Source of the DNA: an uncultured Odoribacter sp. | GTDB taxonomy: Bacteria; Bacteroidota; Bacteroidia; Bacteroidales; Marinifilaceae | Assembly: GCA_910578105.1 (NCBI GenBank) | Contig: CAJTPD010000008.1 | Coordinates: 1-64,000 of the forward strand | Length of the DNA stretch: 64,000 nucleotides | Direction: 5' to 3' | Part shown: positions 18,060 to 26,271 of the stretch, in pieces | Position numbering within the stretch: position 1 is the first letter of the stretch | Layout of the letters: each line of letters starts with the position of its first letter | Position numbers and translations under genes: made by a program | The notes under the pieces: model-generated | Told to the model about the DNA's origin: nothing | Databases searched by the model: none | What the model saw: the letters and a program-made list of their open reading frames with translations, nothing else

Positions 18060-18089
18060 TTTTGCATAAAGATAAAATTATATCGGACA

Positions 18090-19001
18090 ATGAAATGGAC
18101 AATCGAAAATCTTCAGGAATTGGTTAATAACCAAGAAGAAGAAACCAACACATTAGAATTCAAAGATGCTGATGCACTTTCCAATGCAAGATTGAAACCA
18201 CGGGAAAAAGAAGAATTAATGAAAGACATTTCCGCTATGGCAAACTCTAATGGCGGAACAATTATATTCGGTATTCAGGAAACTAAAGATAAAGATTTGC
18301 GGGGCAAAGCTGACAAACTTACCTCTATAACTGATCCGAAATTGACCAAAGAATGGTTGGAACAAATAATCTGTTCAAACATAACTCCTAAAATAAAAGA
18401 CATTGTAATAACGAAATTGACTGCAGAAGATGGCTCTTGGTTTTTTATTCTTGATATTCCGAAAAGCAATACGGCTCACCAGGCTCCCGATAAAAAATAT
18501 TATAAAAGGTATAATTTTATGGCCTCGGCAATGGATGATTGGGAATTAAAAGACATCATAAATCGTCAAAATAGACCTGAAATAGAAATTTCACTCTCTG
18601 TCAAACCTCTGGTTGATATATTGTCACGTCCGACAAATACCTTTGATATTACAATATTTCTTAGCAACAAAGGAATGATTGCTGCTAACTACATAAATTG
18701 TTTTGTTGAAATACAACCGGAATTAAAACCTTATATAGTAACTCCGCAATTTTCTGTTTACGATAACAAATATCAGGCTTATTTTGAAAATAAAGCAGGT
18801 AACAAATTGATTCCTAATACAACAATGTTTTTGCCGGCTCCTTATGAACCGTTATTACCCAATGTCACAAAACCCATAGGTACAATCAGAGTATATCAAC
18901 GCTTTTTTTCCGTTAATTCATATATTAAATGTATGGTGGCTACGGAAACAAATTTTACTGTAAAAGATTTTTTAATTGCGGACCTTCTGGCCAGGCAATA
19001 A
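18090..19001 (+). CDS. AlbA_2 (Schlafen) domain protein
   Basis: This 303-residue protein has an N-terminal AlbA_2 domain (LEFKDADAL at about 24, then AMANSNGGTIIFGI at about 50). The C-terminal half (about 165-303) is strand-rich with no HTH or GHKL ATPase region, unlike the AlbA gene at the start of the window. AlbA_2 domains bind nucleic acids and occur in several defence proteins. It has its own promoter and follows half-element D. The 3' side ends before a long inverted repeat at 19067-19135. Confidence 0.7.
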   Translation: MKWTIENLQELVNNQEEETNTLEFKDADALSNARLKPREKEELMKDISAMANSNGGTIIFGIQETKDKDLRGKADKLTSITDPKLTKEWLEQIICSNITPKIKDIVITKLTAEDGSWFFILDIPKSNTAHQAPDKKYYKRYNFMASAMDDWELKDIINRQNRPEIEISLSVKPLVDILSRPTNTFDITIFLSNKGMIAANYINCFVEIQPELKPYIVTPQFSVYDNKYQAYFENKAGNKLIPNTTMFLPAPYEPLLPNVTKPIGTIRVYQRFFSVNSYIKCMVATETNFTVKDFLIADLLARQ

Positions 19002-19066
19002 ATTGATGCTCTTGCTTGCAAAGAACATTTCACTTTTAGTCATCATTATTCCATCCGCTTCCTTCT

Positions 19067-19135
19067 AACATAATCAAAATTATAGAACATGCTCGCTCCG
19101 CTCCGCGTGTCCTATAATTTAATTACGATTATGTT
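19067..19135. repeat. Long imperfect inverted repeat
   Basis: AACATAATC (19067-19075) pairs with GATTATGTT (19127-19135). Inside it AATTATAG pairs with CTATAATT, then ACA-GC with GC-TGT, around a loop of TCGCTCCGCTCC. It marks the switch from AT-rich DNA to the very C-rich stretch that follows. It could be a terminator, a recombination site or a small non-autonomous element. Confidence 0.6.
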
Positions 19136-19984
19136 TCCAGAAAGCTCCGCGCCACCCTTGCCATACCCGCAAACCCCTGATACCGCCCTCCGCCATCCCA
19201 GCCATACCCATCCGTCACACCGTCCCATCCTCGGCCCTGATACCCCGCGAACCTCCACACCGCGCCCTCCTCTGCGCATCTGCCACCGTTCTGCAATGCC
19301 GGAAACAAAACTACACCTCTTTTCTCCACCTCCTTACGCCGGCATAACCCGCTCCTCCGCAAAGCCATTCGGCTGGTGCATCAACATCTCCCGGAGATAA
19401 TGCACCGAATCCCATCCCTCCCTCACGCACCGCTTTTACCACCGTCATGCAACTACGCCCGCCATTCACTTCCTCTCTTTTGCCATCCTTCTCTCGCGGG
19501 CTTTTCCGCACGCCCGTTCACCCTTCCGCTTCATTTCGTGTGCTTGTTCCCACAACCTCCCCACAATCGAAAACAACCACACCAAATCCCCATTCACCCC
19601 GCCACACCGCCTCAGGCCATCCCCTCCACCGGCCACGTCAAATTGTCCCGCTTCGCACCCTTCTGTCCGAGTTCCCCTCACGACTACCTCCACCACACGA
19701 TCCCCCGAACCCGCCCATCCGCACCGCCTTTTCCACCGTCCTGCAATTGCGCCGACAGCCACCTCCGTACTTCTTCCATCGTCCTCTCCCGGCGCAAAAA
19801 CACATAATAAAATGGCCTTACTTCCTTCGGCATATCTCCGGCATACCACCGGCATCACTCACACCAAACACCCCCTGCGCATTATCCCTCCACTCATGTT
19901 AAACCCAAACCCACAGACCACAACACAACATAAATACCTCTATATTGTGAACATCCATTTAATAACCTTATAAAATCAACACCA
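19136..19984. other. C-rich decayed stretch with diverged repeats
   Basis: No credible gene is seen on either strand; every long open frame is compositional. Three diverged copies of CCACCGTYNTGCAA occur at 19283-19296, 19439-19452 and 19733-19746, the last two also sharing a GCACCGC and T-rich lead-in. On the minus strand they read as LQDGGKGGA, LHDGGKSGA and LQNGGRCAE. This suggests a decayed gene built of repeated modules. Confidence 0.45.
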
Positions 19985-20677
19985 ATGAAAGCAAAACCAA
20001 ACGAACTATTTGAAGACTTCACCGGCTCAACCGGTAACATCACCGCCGCTCACTCTGCCGGCCACTTGGTTGTACGCAACAAAGTGGCTCCGACCTACAC
20101 AGACACAGAATACCAGCGCGTAGTCCGTCAGAACTTCACCCGCTTTGCTAAAAACTGGCAAGACCTGACCGATGCACAACGTACCCTTTGGGCAGAAAAA
20201 GCAAAAATCGTTTCTGCCTCCAGCACCTACTACGGCATATCCGGTAAAATCAGCGGCTTCAACCTTTACGTCCGTTGCAACATGAACCTCGAACTCATCG
20301 GAATCAACACGCCATTAACGGCACCCGTCGACAACATGACCGGTTTACTCCCCAACTTTAAAGCTGTAAACCTTTCAGAATCAGAATTGAAAATCGTTTT
20401 GGAGGGAAACGTTGAAGAAAACGATGTGCTGGTAGTTCGGATCACTCCGTTATCTGTCGGTCAAAGCACCAACATAAACGGACTGAGGCAGGTGGGAACC
20501 GTTGCCAGCGGAACATCCGAGGCCATCATCACCGAAAAGTACACCGCACAATTCGGAACACCTGCCACTGGTGACAAAGTACAGATACAAATCTATGCAA
20601 TCAACACCCTCAGCGGTTACGCATCCGCCCGTCAGACCACAGTCACAAACATAGCCGGAGAGACATCCGGCTCATAA
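19985..20677 (+). CDS. Conserved Bacteroidetes hypothetical with KVAP...TDAQR N-terminus
   Basis: This 230-residue protein has no signal peptide. The N-terminal third (GHLVVRNKVAP, then DLTDAQRTLWAEKA) resembles a recurrent Bacteroidetes accessory protein family of unknown role, in which a short SAGG/KVAP segment is followed by a W-x-LT-AQR helix. The C-terminal 130 residues form a strand-rich domain. Codons are C-ending, in keeping with the local composition. A smalltalk-type micro-gene follows after 38 bp. Confidence 0.5.
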   Translation: MKAKPNELFEDFTGSTGNITAAHSAGHLVVRNKVAPTYTDTEYQRVVRQNFTRFAKNWQDLTDAQRTLWAEKAKIVSASSTYYGISGKISGFNLYVRCNMNLELIGINTPLTAPVDNMTGLLPNFKAVNLSESELKIVLEGNVEENDVLVVRITPLSVGQSTNINGLRQVGTVASGTSEAIITEKYTAQFGTPATGDKVQIQIYAINTLSGYASARQTTVTNIAGETSGS

Positions 20678-20715
20678 CCCGCGGAACAATTCCGCACAAA
20701 AGAAAGGAGGCAATC

Positions 20716-20856
20716 ATGGCAAACAACTGGAAATCGACCCTATGGGACATCATTCTTACAATTTTGACCTTAGGAATCTCCCACATTCAAAAACGTAAAA
20801 AAAAATTGGAAGAAGGAGAGGGCAGAAAAGACACAAAACAGCTCTCCGGCAACTAA
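20716..20856 (+). CDS. Smalltalk-type micro-protein
   Basis: This 46-residue protein has one hydrophobic helix (STLWDIILTILTLGIS) and a basic, then acidic tail (QKRKKKLEEGEG). Small proteins of this shape, called smalltalk in Bacteroides annotation, sit beside DNA-binding and accessory genes; their function is unknown. A good ribosome site (AAAGGAGG, 20703-20710) precedes the ATG at 20716, unusual in this window and supportive of a real gene. It is followed by a terminator. Confidence 0.6.
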   Translation: MANNWKSTLWDIILTILTLGISHIQKRKKKLEEGEGRKDTKQLSGN

Positions 20857-20877
20857 TCATTTACTTGTATTGTGTAT

Positions 20878-20910
20878 ATAAGCGGCTCTAACCAGTCGCT
20901 TATTTTCGTT
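20878..20910 (+). terminator. Terminator after the micro-protein gene
   Basis: ATAAGCGGCT (20878-20887) pairs with AGTCGCTTAT (20894-20903) with one mismatch, followed by TTTCGTTT. Confidence 0.65.
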
Positions 20911-20950
20911 TCATGTTTCACGAATGTTTCATAAATCGCCACAAACAAAA

Positions 20951-20990
20951 AGTCAACCATCTGATTTTTAGATGATTGACTTTTATTTTC
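20951..20990 (+). terminator. Second terminator, abutting the att site
   Basis: AGTCAACCATCT (20951-20962) pairs with AGATGATTGACT (20970-20981) with one mismatch, followed by TTTATTTT. The T-run runs directly into the att repeat at 20990. Confidence 0.65.
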
Positions 20991-21003
20991 GTGGTCCCAC
21001 TTG
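20990..21003. repeat. Attachment repeat, distal copy
   Basis: CGTGGTCCCACTTG is identical to 28603-28616, where it forms the 3' end of the tRNA gene. Here the rest of the tRNA is absent, so this is the distal att site left by integration. CCCACTT also pairs with AAGTGGG eight bases on. Confidence 0.85.
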
Positions 21004-21140
21004 TTCTAAAGTGGGTTTCTTTTATTTTCTTGCATTTTTTAACAAAAATAATTTGGTCGCTCATTTTCAACTATTTCTATGAAGATGCGATTTTCAAATT
21101 ACATAATTTGTTTCTATAATTTGTGGAAAACGAAGGTAAA

Positions 21141-21161
21141 ATGTTTTACCAATGTTTTACC
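21141..21161. repeat. Left arm repeats
   Basis: Two copies of ATGTTTTACC (21141-21150 and 21152-21161) lie 11 bp apart. The same pair lies at the right end (28524-28544). These are candidate arm-type integrase sites. The first copy is also part of a palindrome, GGTAAAATGTTTTACC. Confidence 0.65.
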
Positions 21162-21200
21162 CGTCTTTTTTGAACTTGATACTAATGATTAAATTTATAA

Positions 21201-22436
21201 ATGATGAGTGTAGCAAAGTTTAAAGTGGTGATTAGATTGGATAAGTTATCTAAATCATCCAATGAGGCTCCTATTTGTTTGCGAATTACAAAAGACAGGC
21301 AAATAACGTATAAGACATTATTACACGTAGAACCCAAATATTGGGATGCTAAAGGTCAATGTGTAAAAAAACAGCATCCTAATGCAGAGTTTTTAAATGC
21401 ATTGATAGCTAAAAAAAGAGCGGAATTTGTACAAGAAACTTGTTTATTAACACTATCCAATGAGGATGTGAATATTTCTACAATACGAAATAAAATTAAT
21501 GATAGAACCTCTTTTGATTTGTTTGAGTATGCCCATAAGTATCTGGAAGAATTATATAGGACAGGGAAATATGCTACTTATAAAAAGAAAAAGAGTATTG
21601 TGCAAAAATTACGTTGGTATGTAGGGAAAGATACACTACCGATAAAATGTATTACTCCAGATTTTATAAAGCAGTATGAATATCATTTGCAGCATAATTT
21701 GGATAATAGTAGAAATACGGTTACTTCTAATATGAAAACTTTGTCTAAGTTAGTCAAGGATATTATAGAGTATTATGATTTAGATGAAACTAATAATCCT
21801 TTCCGAAAAATAAAGTTTAAATGGGAAGAAACGATTAGAATACCTTTGGAAATAGATGAAGTTAAAAGAATTGTGGATTTAAGATTTAAATTGCAAAGTC
21901 CGTTATATGATGCAAGAGAAGTGTTCTTATTTGAATGTTTTACCGGGTTGCGTATTTCTGATATTCTAACTTTAAAGTGGAAAAATGTAAATAATGAAAA
22001 TCTTACTATTTGTATGCGTAAAACAGGTAAGCATTTGACTATCCCCTTACATGATGTGATTAAATCCATATTAAAGAAACGTCGTCATATATTAGAACAC
22101 AATGAATGGCATAACTATGCCGATAAATATGTTTTTAATATATTAAAGGTAGATATTGAGAAGGTGTCGGCGCAAGATGCTTTAAATGCAATTAATTCTG
22201 CAACGGTTCTTATAAATAAACAATTGAAGAAAATAGCATTAAAAGCAGATATAAAAAAGAATTTATCAACCCATGTAGCCCGGCATTCTTTTGCTACCAT
22301 GTTATTAACCGGTGATGTGAATATTTCTGTGATAAAAGAACTATTGGGGCATAGTGACGTACGGGTTACTCAGATATATGCAAAAGTGGTATCTAAAAAG
22401 AAAGAGGAAGCGATTAACGTATTAAATAATCTGTAA
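21201..22436 (+). CDS. Tyrosine recombinase (phage integrase, SAM-like core)
   Basis: This complete integrase of 411 residues has an N-terminal arm-binding domain (about 1-100, with ICLRITKDRQITYK and VEPKYWDAKGQC). A SAM-like core-binding domain follows (about 110-210), then the catalytic domain with Arg in CFTGLRISDI, HVARHSF, LLGHSD and the nucleophile Y393 in QIYAKVV. It lies 197 bp inside the left att repeat, the usual place for an element's integrase, and is followed after 2 bp by the excisionase-like gene. It belongs to the type found on Bacteroides integrative elements. Confidence 0.9.
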   Translation: MMSVAKFKVVIRLDKLSKSSNEAPICLRITKDRQITYKTLLHVEPKYWDAKGQCVKKQHPNAEFLNALIAKKRAEFVQETCLLTLSNEDVNISTIRNKINDRTSFDLFEYAHKYLEELYRTGKYATYKKKKSIVQKLRWYVGKDTLPIKCITPDFIKQYEYHLQHNLDNSRNTVTSNMKTLSKLVKDIIEYYDLDETNNPFRKIKFKWEETIRIPLEIDEVKRIVDLRFKLQSPLYDAREVFLFECFTGLRISDILTLKWKNVNNENLTICMRKTGKHLTIPLHDVIKSILKKRRHILEHNEWHNYADKYVFNILKVDIEKVSAQDALNAINSATVLINKQLKKIALKADIKKNLSTHVARHSFATMLLTGDVNISVIKELLGHSDVRVTQIYAKVVSKKKEEAINVLNNL

Positions 22437-22438
22437 TT

Positions 22439-22681
22439 ATGGAAGGCTCTAAATTGTTTTTAAAATCCGATGAGGTGGCAACCATCTTAATGATTAGTAA
22501 ACGAACTCTGCAAAATTACCGTTCGGACGGAAGACTAAAATATTATAAACTCAGCCGGAAAGTCATTCTTTACCGAGCGGAAGATGTTGTAGAGTTATTA
22601 AAACAAAGTTGGTGTTGCTCATATCAAAAAGATAGAGTAAATGCACTTCTTAGAAAATATGGAGTTATTTATAAGTGCTAA
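22439..22681 (+). CDS. Excisionase-family helix-turn-helix protein
   Basis: This 80-residue protein is of the MerR-like/excisionase HTH_17 type: LKSDEVATILMISKRTLQN then YRSDGRLKYYKLSRKVILY, the usual recognition helix and wing. It begins 2 bp after the integrase stop, so they are co-expressed. Proteins like this steer recombination toward excision or repress the integrase promoter. The C-terminal 30 residues are not conserved. Confidence 0.8.
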   Translation: MEGSKLFLKSDEVATILMISKRTLQNYRSDGRLKYYKLSRKVILYRAEDVVELLKQSWCCSYQKDRVNALLRKYGVIYKC

Positions 22682-22688
22682 AATGTTG

Positions 22689-22831
22689 CTCACCCTCATT
22701 TTTGTATTTTTTCAGGACGTAAAATTTACGGTAAAAACGGGAAAATTTCCAGTGACAACAAAAACACTCCAAACCATAGGAACGGTAAGGCGTATTACAC
22801 CATTACTAACATGAGGGTGAGTAACTCACCC
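22689..22831. repeat. Inverted repeats after the excisionase gene
   Basis: CTCACCCTCAT (22689-22699) is the reverse complement of ATGAGGGTGAG (22811-22821), 111 bp away. The right arm is also half of a perfect hairpin, GGGTGAGTAACTCACCC (22815-22831). The two pairings are mutually exclusive, so this could be a switch, a terminator pair or a transfer/replication structure. Confidence 0.55.
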
Positions 22832-23226
22832 TAAAGAAAAACGCCTAAAAATGCGGTTTTAAATAAAAGTGTATTCATGTGTATAAAAGAAACCGGATTT
22901 GCGGGAAATAAATGATGGTGATTAGATAGTATATAGTATAAATAGTAAATATACATGAGTGTCTATTAATATACGTTTGTGTGTCCCAAAACTTACTCAA
23001 CCTTGCAGGTGGGTAAGGTGGATAGAAATTGCCACTAAATAGAGTACAAGATACGGAATAGATAGTTATTTTATGGGTAGTAACTACATACATCTTGTTA
23101 TTTCTTAAAAATAACTATTGAACTGAAAGCAAGGGGTACCCTTAAATGAGGTTTGATTTTAGAAAGGGGCGTGGTAGTCCGCTTAGATTAGAGTTATTGT
23201 TAGAAAACTGAGCCGACTTGTTATTA
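22832..23226. other. Gene-free stretch
   Basis: Nothing coding is evident. The stretch is AT-rich, with short alternating runs such as TAGTATATAGTATAAATAG (about 22927-22945) and no clear repeat family. It separates the recombination genes from the cargo promoter. Confidence 0.6.
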
Positions 23227-23258
23227 TTTGTGGGATAACTAACTATTTCATATATTTG
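23227..23258 (+). promoter_or_regulatory. Promoter of the nuclease operon
   Basis: TTTG (23227-23230), a 20-bp spacer, and TATATTTG (23251-23258) exactly match the Bacteroidetes consensus. Transcription should start near 23265, giving a leader of about 210 nt. Confidence 0.75.
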
Positions 23259-23264
23259 CAAAAA

Positions 23265-23477
23265 CTAAAATTACAGAAGAAAAACAGATAGTAATTAATA
23301 ATACAACATACTGATTAAAAGCATTAGCTTTTATTCTTACTATTAAGAATCGCCAATTTTTAGCTGTTAAGAGTAAAGCGTTAATGCCCATGCTTAAATT
23401 AGCGTGGGCTTTACTCATTTGACAGCGCGGTGTTTGGCGATACCTTAATAGCAAATGTAGTAAATCCACGCTTTTTT
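23265..23477 (+). promoter_or_regulatory. Structured 5' leader
   Basis: Several nested pairings are visible: AAAAGC/GCTTTT, ATTCTT/AAGAAT, and a long-range CGCCAA (23351-23356) with TTGGCG (23434-23439). The last pair encloses GAGTAAAG/CTTTACTC and GCCCATGC/GCGTGGGC (23386-23409). This is more structure than a simple leader needs. It may be an attenuator, a small RNA, or an RNA partner of the downstream proteins. Confidence 0.5.
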
Positions 23478-24455
23478 ATGCCAAACATTCAATTACAACT
23501 CATTGAAGAACTTCGCCTGCTTTATTTACAGGAGAAAAAAGGGCAGGAATATATTCAACGAGTAAAAGAAAATACCCGTCTACAATTTATAAAAGAACTC
23601 TGTATTCTTTATTCACAACGAGAAAAAGAAATAAAATTTGCCAGACAAGAAAAAGAGTTTTTGCAACGTGAAAAGCAACTGGAACAACGTGTACAAGAAA
23701 TTCTATGTTTCAATTTTTTAGATAATCTGTATCATTTATACCAACAAGAAAAAGAACGGCTGTATAATCAATATATCTATCCTTTTCTTGAAAAATACTC
23801 CTTTCTTAATAAAGAAAATATTCTCGGAGTTTTGAAAAAAGAAGGAGAAGAAAATTTTCATTCCCGTTTTCTTGCAAAATTTTGGGATTGTCAGTTCGTA
23901 TCCGGATGTGCGGTTCTTACTGATTTTCTGAAAATGATAAATATAGAAACGGAATGGTATAACCTTATAAAAACAAGTTCTTATACCATAGAAACGGAAC
24001 ATTCTACTGGTAAACACAGAAAACATGATTTGTGTAAAAAAAGAATTGATTTGCTCATAAAAGATGATGAGCACAAATGGATGATTTGTATTGAGAATAA
24101 AATTAACTCAAAAGTACATGCAGACAAAAAAAGCGGTCGTGACCAATTGGAAATCTATGAAAATTATTGCAAACGTATCTATCCCGATTATAAGCAATTA
24201 TATATTCTTTTAAGCTATAGTAATAACAAATATTATGCACAGAACCGGACTGAGTGGCAATACATGGATTACTATGCGGTCATGAAATCTTTGCTCAAAT
24301 ACAGCGAATCCTATGAAATAATACAAGATTATTTAAAGGTACTTTATTCCTTGTTGTTTCATCACAAACAATTTGATGACCAGCTATACAATGAAAGCAC
24401 ATCATTATACGATTATAACTCATTTATTAATCAAGTCATATCTAAAATCTACTAA
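23478..24455 (+). CDS. PD-(D/E)XK nuclease with N-terminal coiled coil
   Basis: This is a 325-residue protein. Residues 1-110 are charged coiled coil with repeated LYxQEKE-type heptads. From about 115 a PD-(D/E)XK core follows: a conserved Glu-rich segment (TIETEHSTGK), D191 in RIDLLI, and E206-N-K208 in CIENKINS, then a Gln/Tyr helix (GRDQLEIYENYC). This matches the PDDEXK family that pairs with uncharacterised partners in accessory DNA. The ATG at 23478 is preferred; an in-frame GTG at 23430 would lie within the leader structure. It is the first gene of a tight three-gene run. Confidence 0.75.
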   Translation: MPNIQLQLIEELRLLYLQEKKGQEYIQRVKENTRLQFIKELCILYSQREKEIKFARQEKEFLQREKQLEQRVQEILCFNFLDNLYHLYQQEKERLYNQYIYPFLEKYSFLNKENILGVLKKEGEENFHSRFLAKFWDCQFVSGCAVLTDFLKMINIETEWYNLIKTSSYTIETEHSTGKHRKHDLCKKRIDLLIKDDEHKWMICIENKINSKVHADKKSGRDQLEIYENYCKRIYPDYKQLYILLSYSNNKYYAQNRTEWQYMDYYAVMKSLLKYSESYEIIQDYLKVLYSLLFHHKQFDDQLYNESTSLYDYNSFINQVISKIY

Positions 24456-24457
24456 TC

Positions 24458-25066
24458 ATGGAAGACTTATCTTTACTAAACAAGAAATGTTTGGCAAACA
24501 TGCCAATGTTGTTAGACACTCTGACAACAACTTTGGAAGAATTGAAAATTCAATTATCCCCGATTTATGACAGTATAAAAGAATTGGTAGAGGAAGATTC
24601 CTTTTCATGCACGGATAGAAAGAAAACAGAAAACCTCAATTTATTTACCGATAATCCTAAACACAAATTAGTGAATCCATTGCCTTACATGGAAATCATG
24701 TATGAATTAAATATGGAAAAGAACTCAAAGCGTTCTTTAAAGAAGTTTTGTATTCAATTGGGCTATATCTGTGACGACGGGCATGTATATGATGAAAGCC
24801 AACATGTTATTTTTTTCCAATTGATTGATAATTCAGAAAAATCATTTTTAGAGCAAGAATTACTGGATGCACTTAAACAAAATATTCCTGCCCAATGGCG
24901 AATAATTCCTTTTGAAAATTTTGACGGCATTTTAATGGAGTTTGATGTGGATGACACTATTTCCGCCGATAAAATAAACCGATGCGCCGAAGATTTCAAA
25001 CGGTACATCCTACAACCTGTATTGGAAGAATTGAAAAATAGAAGAATGTGTAAAAATAATTTTTAA
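24458..25066 (+). CDS. Unknown protein, partner of the nuclease
   Basis: This 202-residue protein starts 2 bp after the nuclease stop. The first 50 residues are helical (LTTTLEELKIQL), followed by a low-complexity stretch and a mixed alpha/beta domain (KKFCIQLGYICDDGHVYD, then IIPFENFDGILMEFDVDD). Two Cys pairs are present but do not form a recognised metal site. No family is recognised. The tight linkage to the nuclease suggests a partner, regulator or immunity function. Confidence 0.55.
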   Translation: MEDLSLLNKKCLANMPMLLDTLTTTLEELKIQLSPIYDSIKELVEEDSFSCTDRKKTENLNLFTDNPKHKLVNPLPYMEIMYELNMEKNSKRSLKKFCIQLGYICDDGHVYDESQHVIFFQLIDNSEKSFLEQELLDALKQNIPAQWRIIPFENFDGILMEFDVDDTISADKINRCAEDFKRYILQPVLEELKNRRMCKNNF

Positions 25067-25077
25067 ATATAATTACA

Positions 25078-25977
25078 ATGGAAACAGTTGTATTAATACT
25101 GCAATTTTTGATTTTTATAGGAGCTGTAAGTGTATTTTTCATTGGAATTTTTAAGCCCTCTTTCTTACTTAAAAGAAAATTTACAGGAAGACGTTTTGTA
25201 CTCATATTATCCTCTTTTATAATTCTTATGTTTATAGGAATTTTAGAAAATTACAAAATAGAGCATATTTATACTAATGAGGAACGGGAACAATATTATA
25301 CGGAACGAAGAGAACAAGCCATTCAAGATTCCATAAAAAAGGTGGAAAAGCAATGGGGAAAATTTGTGCGTGATTCTATCAAGTTAGTCAAAAAGCAACA
25401 GAAAAAAATTAAAAAACAGCAAAAAGAGACCTCTAAAGACAGCATTTATACAATTACTATTCCGATTGATACAGCATTAGTTATATGTTACAAACATCAA
25501 TTTGATTCGCTTTACAATATAATTGTAGAAGTTGATAAAGGTCAACGACCATCGGAAGGACTTGCCAATTGTCATAAGCAAATACGAAATCTGCTTCAAG
25601 AATGGTTGAATACAATGGATAAGTTGGATCCTGACGATAAAGGTCTTCCTTATTCTACAAAGGAATGGACTAAAGCCGGAGACCGCTACTATAGCTTAGG
25701 TAGAAAATTCGATTTATACGGAGATGGTGATGTATTTGATATCAGATTTTGGGCAAAGGAAGATGCGACAACAGGTTTACGAAAAATATTAAATGACCCG
25801 GGCAGTTTGAAGATTGATAGGGATGACATACAGGTATATAAAACCACAAAGGGTTGGAAATGTGTCGTACCCTACAGAGCCAAAAATGGTTTCGGTGCTT
25901 ACGTTCTTAATACGGCTACATTAATCATGAATTATGATGTTGAAGCAGGTCGCTATACAACAGTAGATGCATATTAA
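25078..25977 (+). CDS. Membrane-anchored protein with DPxSLK domain
   Basis: This 299-residue protein has two transmembrane helices at about 7-27 and 38-56, followed by a long charged helix (about 65-120, many KKQQKK repeats) and a soluble C-terminal domain. That domain has LNDPGSLKID and PYRAKNGFGAYVLN, a motif seen in many small periplasmic or membrane proteins of unknown function. It starts 11 bp after the previous gene and is probably the third member of the same operon. A membrane effector beside a nuclease is suggestive of an abortive-infection layout, but that is inference. Confidence 0.6.
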   Translation: METVVLILQFLIFIGAVSVFFIGIFKPSFLLKRKFTGRRFVLILSSFIILMFIGILENYKIEHIYTNEEREQYYTERREQAIQDSIKKVEKQWGKFVRDSIKLVKKQQKKIKKQQKETSKDSIYTITIPIDTALVICYKHQFDSLYNIIVEVDKGQRPSEGLANCHKQIRNLLQEWLNTMDKLDPDDKGLPYSTKEWTKAGDRYYSLGRKFDLYGDGDVFDIRFWAKEDATTGLRKILNDPGSLKIDRDDIQVYKTTKGWKCVVPYRAKNGFGAYVLNTATLIMNYDVEAGRYTTVDAY

Positions 25978-26049
25978 ATTAAGATTAAATATCTAAAAAA
26001 TACAGAATTGTTGGATGAATATTGGGCACTTATACTTTAATTCAAGTAA

Positions 26050-26208
26050 CGTTCTGTAATTACAATTATCGAACGTAAACCGGAGAAAAGAAAAATTTTC
26101 GCAGGTAGATTAAGTATCCGTACCATCACATCCACCGATGACGGGATTGAATATGGGAATGGCATCGGATTGTTGAAACTCGATAAGTGGGTAAAAATAG
26201 AAAAATAA
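26050..26208 (+). pseudogene. Start-less relic
   Basis: An open frame of 52 codons with no start (RSVITIIERKPEKRKIFAG to LLKLDKWVKIEK) follows directly after a stop codon. It reads like the C-terminus of a small protein whose front has been lost. No family is recognised. Confidence 0.35.
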
Positions 26209-26215
26209 ATTAACC

Positions 26216-26236
26216 GGGAGCAATAAAGTTGCTCCC
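26216..26236. promoter_or_regulatory. Hairpin before the secreted-protein gene
   Basis: GGGAGCAA (26216-26223) pairs perfectly with TTGCTCCC (26229-26236) across a 5-nt loop. It is followed by A-rich repeats (ACTAAAACAAAA twice), not a T-run, so it is more likely a leader element than a terminator for the strand of the next gene. Confidence 0.45.
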
Positions 26237-26271
26237 ACTAAAACAAAAACTAAAACAAAAACTAAAAAGAG

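Noticed and set aside
19089..19902. Several long open frames on both strands in the C-rich stretch
   Set aside because: They are Pro/Ser/His- or Gly/Arg-rich, overlap one another in several frames, and lack domains. They follow from base composition, not coding.
20990..21020. A second, truncated tRNA gene
   Set aside because: Only the 3' acceptor part is present; it is an att duplication, not a gene.
22689..22831. CRISPR-like array
   Set aside because: There are only inverted repeats and a hairpin, with no regularly spaced direct repeats and no cas genes in the window.
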